64,000 nt of DNA, from contig OZ018409.1 in NCBI GenBank assembly GCA_963969595.1, positions 2,420,501 to 2,484,500 of the forward strand, in the 5' to 3' direction. The DNA is from Neckera pumila. Taxonomy: Eukaryota; Streptophyta; Bryopsida; Hypnales; Neckeraceae. The translations under genes were made by a program, and so were the position numbers. Shown piece after piece: positions 56,277-64,000 of the stretch. Under the pieces are notes generated by a model, which saw only the letters and a program-made list of their open reading frames with translations, was not told where the DNA came from and did not search any database. Within the stretch, counting starts at the first letter, position 1; every line of letters begins with the position of its first letter.

Positions 56277-59200
56277 TCAGTAGCTCATAAGATTGCGTGG
56301 AGTTGAGAGTTGTGAAAAGGCCAAACCTGAGAACAACCCGTAGAGTCCCATGATACACGCAGCAACGAGAACCCCAAACGAGAGCAGCCACACGATATCA
56401 AGTATTATGGCGTTGGTCCGCTTGGCCGGCATGTCGTCTTGGTCGTAAACCGCAGAAGATTGCCAGCATCGGAAGTTGTGAGGGCGGATGAGAAACAAAT
56501 TCCCCACCAGGAAGCCCGTGAGCGCTCCGCCCAGGTGCATGAAGTTGTCCGCCAACGGCATGAGCCCATACGCAATGTTCACCACCATGAACACGATCAC
56601 TCCGGCCAGCGTCCCGGTTCTGTTGGAATACCTGTACCCCAAAGCTAGACCCACAGGTTTAAATGAAGGAAATAAGAAACAAGCACCGAAGCGCATCACA
56701 GGCCCGAGGCCGGAGAACAGTCAAGCACCAGGCCGAGTTTCAAAGCAAGCCATTAATGCTCAGCAAGAGAAAACGTCAGGCAAGAAAACACTGAATGGAT
56801 ACTAAGACGGGTGCCTAGGACCAAGTGAGAAAAACCCCTGTTAGGTACCTGTTCCATTTGATGATCATGGCTGAGAGCGTGGCTCCAAGGAGACCCATGC
56901 AGGCGCCCGAGGAACCCACGGAGACACGGCCGTGTATCATCAGGGAGGAGAGTATGCTCCCCATGAAACCACTCAACCCGTAGATCACTCCAACCTGCAG
57001 AAACATCCGAAAATCACAACTTCATTGCAAGTCGTAGATTGGGAAGACAAGAACACGGAGTACACTTAAACAACGTGACACGTGATTTTTTTCATATAAG
57101 GACTAAGAAATTGGAAAGGAGAGCCTTGTTATGAAAGATAACAAGCTAAGCCATGGAAGTGGCAAAGGATGCAATGTCCATAGTGAGGCACTAATTTCAC
57201 GTCACTGGACATAGTTTCAATTGTTGCTTCCTGCTCAATCATGCTAATTCAAGAGTCTAAAAAGAAGGATTCCATAACGCTAAAGAAAGACCAGAGGTAC
57301 CAGCTCGAACACGAATCCTAATCTGGCTTTAAAGCTAAAAACATTTTCTAACAGCATTTTCTTGGGACATAAATGGAAGTTGCATTCCAAACCTTTCATT
57401 TGTCTTCCAAGAAAATGGTTTGTAACTAATTGCCTTTGATTCACAGTTCTCAGACTCTCGCGGATAGTTATAAATCCTTGAAGTTGGAATGGCATAGTAC
57501 TTTAAAAGCATCCTCGCCCTAAAATGCTCACAATTTTAATATTGACAAATCCAGTATCACCCCAAGTGCACTTAGGGTGGGGTAATTTTAATACTCTCTA
57601 CCTTTAGAGGGCTATAACGTTGTCCCCATTCTTCAAACCATCCAAATAAAAGAGTCACCCTTGAATTCTTTGAATGTTCCTTTCATCACAAGGTGATTCA
57701 ATTAGACATTTAGATATTTAGACATGGTCTAAAGCAAGGTATGAAAGTAGGTTTTGATTTTGTTCTTTTAAGAAATGTGGAGACTATGTAAAGTTGCGTG
57801 AGTTACCAAAGAAGCAAACGTTGATTCATATTTTCAAAATGTTAAGGTGAGTGTTGGACACGAGTTCAAAACTTCGTTTTGCTCGATTTAGTGAACAGGA
57901 AACTACCTGCCTCTCACTTCAAAAAATCAGAACTAATTCTACGAGAGTCTAAAACATAGGCAGCAAAGTGTAGTCCGTGACATCCACTTTGTCCTTCCAA
58001 AAGAATTCATTCTATAGAACAGAGAAAAGGAACCTCAGCTTTAGATGACAGCTTAAGGACTACGTTACAGAGGACCCATGGTCCGTGTACTTCCACACAG
58101 CCCAGTTGACGATCGAGAAGCAATCAGAGAACAAAGATGCTGAAGCTTGAGGTTAGCCCCACCTAGACAGAGGAATAATAGGCTACATGCTTCTAATTTA
58201 TCAAACTCCAAAGATAATGCAACAAAGTGCAGTCTTTTTCAATTCATTTCGTCAATGCAAGAGAATTCACTTCGTAGGGAATTAAAAAATGACCTCGGAG
58301 CTCAACATGACGGTTTGAGCACTACGTTCCAGAGGGAGGAGCTACCTTCACAAAGCCCAGTTGACGCTCCAGAGGCATTCCGAGAAGCAGCGTGCCGCTG
58401 CAAGTCCCCAGGATCTGCAGCACTCCAGCATGCAGCCACATGGCGGTGACGATTCGCCAGCCTTCCCTTGCTTTGGTGACGAGGTCCGACTCCAAGGCAC
58501 CCATGCTCAGCAAAGTCTTGGCCGAGGGCCCCAACAGCGGATTCTCCCTGAAAGGTTGGAAGGCGAATCTGTGAAGGGAAGGGCCGAGGCACGCCTCGCT
58601 GGTGTGCTTCGGGCAGTCGTTCTGTTGCATCGTCAGGATGAGGATCACAATGTGGACAACAGCGATGGTTGGTGTAAGAAAGGGTGTGTGATGCTGCTGC
58701 GGATCTCGGTCCTCTTGAAATCGAGACTCCAACTCTCGTTGGGAATGCCGCCGTTGGGGCAGCGACTGTTGTGGCGCACAGTTCCAGTTGCCTGAAAAAC
58801 ACAATTCAGCAAACACAACCATGAAAAATTTGCAAAAACACAACCATGAAAACTTCACAACAGAAGAACTTTACAGAAAAGCAATGTAGCGAACACAAGC
58901 TTGGAAAATTTACAAAAGGAAAACATTTACAGAAAAAACAATTTAGCAAACACAAGCATCAAAAATTCACTACAAAAAACATCAACAGACAACCAATTCA
59001 GCGAACACAACCATGACAATTTTACAAACGAAAAACAATTTGGCCAACACAAGCGTGAAAAATTCACAAGGGAAAACATTATTAGACATTAACCAATTGA
59101 GCAAACACAACCATGAAAGATTTACAACGGAAAAACATCTACAGAGAAACAATTTGGCAAACACAAACTTGGAAAATGTGCAACGGAAAAAATATTCAGC

Positions 59201-60193
59201 AAACACAAGGACGAAAACATCGCATCAGAAAATTCTTTAAAGAAAACGGTTTAGGAAACTCAAGCTTGAAAAATTCACCAAAGAAAAAACATGTACACAA
59301 CAAGTATTTGGCAAACACAACCATGAAAATTTTGGCGGTCATATTAATTGTTTGATGCTCATAATATTCTAGAGCAGTGTCAATGGCCACCCTTTTCAAT
59401 ATTGTTGCATTGTGGTAGGCAAACGCTGCGTTTGCCCATAATAGTTCGCTGAGTACCAACCGCTCTCATTTTTTAACTTAATAAGGGTGTCACAGTGAGG
59501 TACTAGTTGATTTCATTTCTTGGTGATTGCTTCCCAACGATTTCAAGTTTGTGGCATGGTTGCAGGCATTCTCAACGGTCTGCACAATTTAGAGAATGTA
59601 ATTGTCTATCACTGAGAAATGGAATCAGCCAGTAGCCCCTAATATGTGAGGATCTATGCGAAGAGAAAGATGACGTAGAATAGGAGCATATTGGATATCC
59701 TAATTCGTCCACGAATTAGCAGTTGGACTCCAGGTGTCTGCAGCTCCTTTCAAGAATGCTCAGGGAAAAACGCAAAGATAGCCATTTCAGAAAATTTCAA
59801 AAAACAAGGTGATTTGGGGTATTTCTGACCTCTATAGTGTTGCTGTTTGTCTTGCTGAAAGGGATTTTCATATCCGCCTCCTGTCATCTGCGGTGGCGGC
59901 CCAACGGAGGGGTTTCCAGAGGCGGGACCATTATTCCTGTAACGATGCATGCCCATGCGGTCATGGGGGCTTTCATAGTAAGAATTCACCATGCTGGCCA
60001 AACTCAGACAGCCTTGATCATTGCTCGTCCTTGCTGCAATATCAGTCTGTTCGAACTTAAAACTGGGGTCTCGGCTTCTACTCTGACGATACAATTCGTA
60101 ATCGAATAAGGGCGGCACATTGTCTGGCGATTCCGTCCATAGAGCGTGGTTGGTATGAAACGATGGTGCAGACGGTTGGCCATGCGTTGCCAT
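56277..60193 (-). CDS. Rhomboid-family intramembrane serine protease
   Basis: Exons in coding order: 60193-59830, 58791-58346, 56994-56849 and 56631-56277, giving 436 aa with matching phases. Residues 1-155 are a hydrophilic Gln/Pro/Ser-rich cytosolic extension, longer than in many plant RBL proteins. TM1 is near 162-176 (TIAVVHIVILILTM). The loop carries the rhomboid WR motif at 233-234 (GWRIVTAMWLHAGVLQIL). The catalytic Ser is S299 in GSSG (RVSVGSSGACMGLLGA) and the catalytic His is H351 in NFMHLGGALTGFLVG, so the dyad is intact. A final TM near 395-420 follows. Six or seven membrane spans suit a secretory-type plant RBL in Golgi or plasma membrane; substrate unknown. Upstream of the ATG only a GTG extends the frame. 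Intron 1 holds a minisatellite and intron 2 a relic of exon 2. Confidence 0.9.
57960..58400 (-). repeat. Partial tandem duplication across the exon 2/intron 2 border
   Basis: 57960-58140 resembles 58215-58400: shared blocks include GACTACGTTNCAGAGG, CACANAGCCCAGTTGACG and GAGAAGCA. The second copy contains the true end of rhomboid exon 2; the first is its decayed echo inside intron 2. Confidence 0.75.
58798..59335 (-). repeat. Minisatellite in rhomboid intron 1
   Basis: Eleven occurrences of a CAAACACAANCNTGAAAANTT-like core from 58807 to 59313, mostly 55-59 bases apart (some 26-42). On the gene strand the array ends only a few bases before the exon 2 acceptor and supplies its T-rich tract. 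Confidence 0.85.
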
Positions 60194-61639
60194 TGCTGGA
60201 GTGTCGGTGATGCCAGATTCCTTCACCTCAGTTCCCCTTCTGCTCCTGTAATTTGCAGTAGCAGCGAAGTATAATTTCTGTTCCTGTAACCGTCACCAAC
60301 TGAAAACCGAAGGTGAAGAATGACGATTATAAAAGTCAGCGCAGATCTGTGTAGAATCAATTCTGTTCAGATTCTAAACCTCTCTTGATGCTGCATCACG
60401 ATTCAAGGTTTGCCACTTCAAAATGAATTCCCAACAATGCTCATAAGCAAGCATTTCTGTCAACCATTTTAAATGCTCAAGTATACCAAATCAAAAGCTG
60501 CGGGGGTCGTGAGTCTGAGAGCTTCACAAGTCGACCCAGGGGCGAGGAAACGGAGCAGGCAGCGTAATCTCTGGGTCGTTTTCGGTTGCAAGTTGCCAGT
60601 TAGGAACAGTGCCATGCAACGACATTGAAACCATTGCCATCCATCACATGAAACCTGGAGCTATAGTCCCTGTTTACACCGTAAACACATATGTCCCCAC
60701 TTCACCATAATAGAGACCCCTTTACACCGTTATACACCGTCCACGGGTACAACGTCATTTGGTGACCTTTCTGTTTCACACAACACGGCATTGTCCATCA
60801 CAACCCTAAAATAAATTTGAGAGGGTGTAAACTCTGAAGTCTCAATTTTATGGTCCCTCTTCACGTGACACCGCTAATATCCTTACTTCGCTCTATGGAC
60901 GGAATCATACTTCATTGATGACATGGAAATGTTCCCACCCCACAGGCAAGGGAATGGTGCATATCTGGGTGAACACGTTCGTTCAATAAAAAGTCTTAAG
61001 CAAATCAACAGAAGCTGAGAGACATACTTTGATAACCTTACAATATGCCAAGGTCGGAACTGTAACAATCTTGCGCGTATTCGACATTATCCGGCATGGG
61101 ATTCACCACTTGCCAATAATCTGCTTACAACATCATCGTCATCATCATCGGCTCTAAGCAATGGTCAAAAACAGGAGCTCAAGGTCAATTCCTGACCTGA
61201 TTTCCAAAACCTAGATGTTATGATTCTACCAAGCTGGAAGCTGGTCTCTGTAATGCCCCTTATCAATGCTACACGCTCCAATCGAGTATCGAAGTAAACT
61301 GCTGCCACAATATCCAGCAGGTCTTCTAAGATAAGAAATCTTTTGAAAGGCAACTTCTTGAGTGTGTCAAAGCCCTTGAACAGATGCTGACCTTAGTAAA
61401 GCAGAGGAGCCCCTTCCAAGACGGCAAGCTTTCGTACAATTAATGATCGTTCTCTGAATTGAGAGAAGACGTGGTAAGGCATGCCAGCGGAGGTCTTATA
61501 ATAAAGAATGTCAAAATGCAGAGCTGCCATATCTATCAGATCAGGGCAGAAATGTAGCGAAGGAACAGAAGGTCAATGACAAATGTCGGCAGTGCGGGAT
61601 GGCAATTCACAGGCAAAATTCCTAAGAGACAACACTAGC
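60194..61639. other. Rhomboid 5' flank and bL12m 3' flank
   Basis: Must contain the rhomboid promoter and leader and the bL12m 3' UTR (both minus strand). No additional gene recognised; short frames lack motifs. Confidence 0.4.
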
Positions 61640-62233
61640 TCATTCCATCAGAGCCGTCGCCCCTACGGATTTCAACTTTTCGATAATCTGTTCGGCCTCT
61701 TCCTTCCCCACTCCCGACTTCAACACCACCGGCGCCTTCTCCACGAGCTCCTTGGCCTCCTTCAACCCTAAAGCCGTGAACGTGCGCACCTCCTTGATGA
61801 TCTTAATCTTGGACCCGGCGTCAAATTTCTCCAGCTTCACATCGAACGATGTCTTCTCCACCTTCACCTCTTCAGCCACGGGCGCCGCACCCCCGCTTCC
61901 TCCCCCCATTTGAGGCATCATTCCCATGGGCATCATGCCCATCCCTGCCGGCAACCCTAATTTCTGGCGCAACGCAGTGGTGAGATCCGAAACCTCCAGC
62001 AACGTGAGCGTCGAGATGTCCTCAGCTAGCCTTTGCACCTTCGCAGAGGGCGGCATCCTCGCCTCGCTCTCGTCATCGGAATCCCTTGCTGCTGCACTGC
62101 TGAATCGACGGAAATTTCCACCATTTCTCGACTTCTGTCCATGCGAGGAGCTGATAATCGACGGGATGGATGCAATGCAACGGATCGATCGAAGTAACGA
62201 GGACCTGGCAGAACACGACCACAGCTGACTCAT
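61640..62233 (-). CDS. Mitochondrial large-subunit ribosomal protein bL12m (L7/L12)
   Basis: A 197-aa intronless frame. Residues 1 to about 50 are an Arg/Ser-rich presequence lacking acids (SSLLRSIRCIASIPSI), typical of mitochondrial import. Residues of about 63-94 are the N-terminal dimerisation helices that bind uL10 (LAEDISTLTLLEVSDLTTAL). A Met/Gly/Pro hinge (95-116) replaces the Ala-rich hinge of bacteria. Residues 128-197 are the factor-binding domain, with FDVKLEKFDAGSKIKIIKEV, LGLKEAKELVEKAPVVLKSG and EAEQIIEKLKSVGA. The stalk protein recruits and activates translational GTPases. The start at 62233 is chosen because the frame upstream has only a GTG. The Met-rich hinge and basic leader favour mitochondrion over plastid. 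Confidence 0.92.
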   Translation of the reverse strand: MSQLWSCSARSSLLRSIRCIASIPSIISSSHGQKSRNGGNFRRFSSAAARDSDDESEARMPPSAKVQRLAEDISTLTLLEVSDLTTALRQKLGLPAGMGMMPMGMMPQMGGGSGGAAPVAEEVKVEKTSFDVKLEKFDAGSKIKIIKEVRTFTALGLKEAKELVEKAPVVLKSGVGKEEAEQIIEKLKSVGATALME

Positions 62234-62411
62234 TGCACAATTTCTCCTTTTGCCTGAAGATGTTCTCTTCAATCCTGCACGGGCCACGAGCTAATGTGCA
62301 AATGCTGCTTTCTACTCAGATTCACAGCATCGTCTCCTTCGCAATGCCAATGTGACGATTCTCTTCGTCCCTCGTTACTGCTCAAAAATTCTCTTCAAAA
62401 TGAGAGCCATC

Positions 62412-62455
62412 CCGAACCCTAAAACCCTAAAACCCTAATTGCAAACCCTAATCGT
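62412..62455. promoter_or_regulatory. Telo-box cluster upstream of bL12m
   Basis: Four AACCCTAA-type units occur within about 45 bases (GAACCCTAAAACCCTAAAAC, then GCAAACCCTAATC), about 180 bases upstream of the bL12m start codon. Telo-boxes are known plant promoter elements enriched at ribosomal-protein genes, so this is a likely promoter element here. Confidence 0.75.
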
Positions 62456-63581
62456 TATGAGTTTAACCATGAGTATTTGGCCTCTTTAGTTGCCGCCGCT
62501 GGATTTGTACACAATTGGTAGATTTAGGCATTCCGTCTTTAGGATTGGATGACCACAATCGAGGGAGTTGAGTGGATTTCCGTAGATTCGAGCACAAGAA
62601 TGAGATCTTGGTACAGTCGCGTCTCTTTCTTGATGGATGAAAAACTGGATTCATTCATCTGAAGATAATTATAATTCTCTTCAAAATTTTGGAACACAAG
62701 TACAAAGGTCAGTAACTGTGCCTAAATGTGTCCAAATAAGCAATTGAGCATTGTTTCTGTTATTAAATTGCCTAATTTTTCACAATAGACCAAATAAATG
62801 GACTATTCAAGCATAATAGTCACCAGATCAAAGTTAACCCCTAAATGTCCAAGGTTTTTTTTGAGATTCTAGGACTTTGCTCTAAATTGAACAAAAAGCC
62901 AACATTTTGATAAATTGTACTCACCTCCACTAATTGATAATTGATAATCGTACTTATTGTATAGTACAACGCAAGGGTTGCCTTCACCTTTACTATTTGT
63001 ACCATGCGGTTTATTATTCATAAAATAGAAACCATGTTGACAAACATTATAGCATTTGTTTGATATGGAAAAAAAAACACGGCATCACTTACTTAAGTTC
63101 ACGAGTATCAATTATTTTTGAAATGTAACCGTACAAAATCAAACTAGACATGTTAGAGATTACAATGGAAAAAAAACATAACGATATCAGTTATGGATTG
63201 AACAATTATAATATTTGATCATGAGGTTGGGTGTTAAAATTGCAAAAGGGATTTGAAGTCTTTTAATCCTCTTTTCACATGACAAATCTAAAAATTTGGT
63301 CACCAAAAAATACTCCAGTATGAGGTTAAAGGACCTAACAAGCATAATCCTAATCAATTTATGGCTTCTCAAAATCTACTCTACATTTTTTTTAAATGAA
63401 TTTCTAATGTGATTTTTTCTTGAAGATCTAGTATATTTGAGGCTCATTTCTAAGAGGCCTCAATACTAAGGGAAGGCAAGATTGTAATGGACACCCATGT
63501 ACAAAATCTTGAATAAAAAAGTCATAATCAATCATTTTCAAATTCAGTTTTTGAATGTTAAAACTATACAAATAGTAAAAT
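62456..63581. other. AT-rich intergenic with solo family A left end
   Basis: TTAACCCCTAAATGTCCAAGG at 62834 is a family A left end. No matching right end was identified, though TTAAAGGACC occurs near 63325. No gene. Confidence 0.4.
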
Positions 63582-63805
63582 TAGATTGCCCCACACTAAT
63601 TTCTCGACCGTCCACACCATATAAATATTCACTACTATTGTACAATGGTGCGTTCAAATCAGAGCCATATGTATGGCCAATAGATTAGTGTACCAGTTCA
63701 AAGCCCGCTTCAGAAAGTTGCAAGCGCCTCCATAAAGAGAAGCATTGAGCCATGAGATAATTTATCTCAAATAAGGCAATCTAATTGATAAGGCAACCTA
63801 ATTGA
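63582..63805 (-). mobile_element. Relative of the 1724-1975 MITE, inverted
   Basis: ATTGCCCCACACTAATTTCTC and the following sequence mirror 1740-1960 on the opposite strand. The far terminus has been replaced by the short tandem array that follows. Confidence 0.5.
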
Positions 63806-63845
63806 TAAGGCAACCTAATTGATAAGACAAACTAAGTGATAAGTA
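63768..63845. repeat. 17-bp tandem repeat, about five units
   Basis: Units of AAGGCAACCTAATTGAT with minor changes, derived from the MITE terminus AGGTTGCC. Confidence 0.9.
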
Positions 63846-64000
63846 GTGATCCCAAAACAGGCTAAAAAACGTTGGTTTTTTATTTTAAAATTGTGTCTGT
63901 AAATTGTCCAAAGTGAAAACAAAATGCCCAAAAAAATTTTGAACACAAATTTGTGCCAGTGCGGGTTTAGGGTTGCTCGAGCCCCGTCCATCTACGGAGA

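Noticed and set aside
58302..58802. Overlapping long frames (166 and 144 codons) over rhomboid exon 2
   Set aside because: Only the frame with the TM and WR motif, bounded by GT/AG sites, is rhomboid; the others are shadows.
58901..59355. Repeated short frames with NLANT-like peptides
   Set aside because: They arise from the intronic minisatellite and are repeat artefacts.
60194..60226. 11-residue N-terminal extension of rhomboid
   Set aside because: It begins with GTG, which is not an expected start in a plant nuclear gene; the first ATG is at 60193.
63768..63845. Regular short repeat that might be taken for a CRISPR array
   Set aside because: Units are contiguous without spacers and derive from a transposon end in eukaryotic DNA.
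1..64000. tRNA or rRNA genes
   Set aside because: No stretch with the characteristic A and B box arrangement or rRNA-like sequence was noticed; a covariance-model scan would settle it.

Overview
The window reads as nuclear DNA of a land plant. Intron-bearing genes for an alpha-expansin, an ARG1-type J-domain protein, a plastid-targeted lumenal FKBP, a plastid DUF1997 protein, a rhomboid protease and a mitochondrial bL12 sit as GC-richer islands in a very AT-rich, repeat-laden background. A non-seed plant, perhaps a bryophyte such as a peat moss, is my best guess, but that is inference and not proven by the sequence.

Layout: 1-10.2 kb is gene-poor and made of small repeats and nested DNA-transposon-like elements, including a CACTA-type element with a 3-bp target duplication at 6034-7742. 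11.3-15.8 kb is a complete ARG1-like gene (11 exons, 421 aa, + strand). 17.0-19.8 kb is repeat and an old segmental duplication. 20.16-20.89 kb is an intronless FKBP gene, with a six-unit minisatellite ending at its start codon and a triplicated sequence on its 3' side. 22.3-24.6 kb is a broken copy of a plant protein-kinase/PP2C fusion gene. 25-29.3 kb is transposon debris with a three-level nest. 30.1-31.4 kb encodes a divergent double-AP2 protein with a duplicated N-terminus. 33.9-34.5 kb encodes an unknown protein with its own internal duplication. 35-40.7 kb is repeats, including a second copy of the segmental duplication, which leads into the expansin gene (41.8-43.0 kb). 43-50.4 kb is AT-rich transposon territory. 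51.1-53.9 kb is the DUF1997 gene (+). 54.2-55.9 kb holds broken coding-like pieces on the minus strand. 56.3-60.2 kb is the rhomboid gene (-). 61.6-62.2 kb is bL12m (-), with telo-box motifs upstream. The last 1.5 kb is AT-rich repeat.

The genes do not form a pathway; they are independent eukaryotic transcription units. Two themes tie the window together. First, at least seven copies of a family of elements start TTAACCCCTAAAG and end CTTTAGGGGTTAA, a piggyBac-like arrangement that would be unusual in a plant. Second, short tandem duplications occur in and around nearly every gene (FKBP flanks, AP2 gene body and promoter, the 33.9-kb gene body, rhomboid introns). I saw no tRNA, rRNA, CRISPR array or organellar insertion. 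All coordinates were read by eye, so splice sites are predictions and repeat borders are accurate to a few bases at best.
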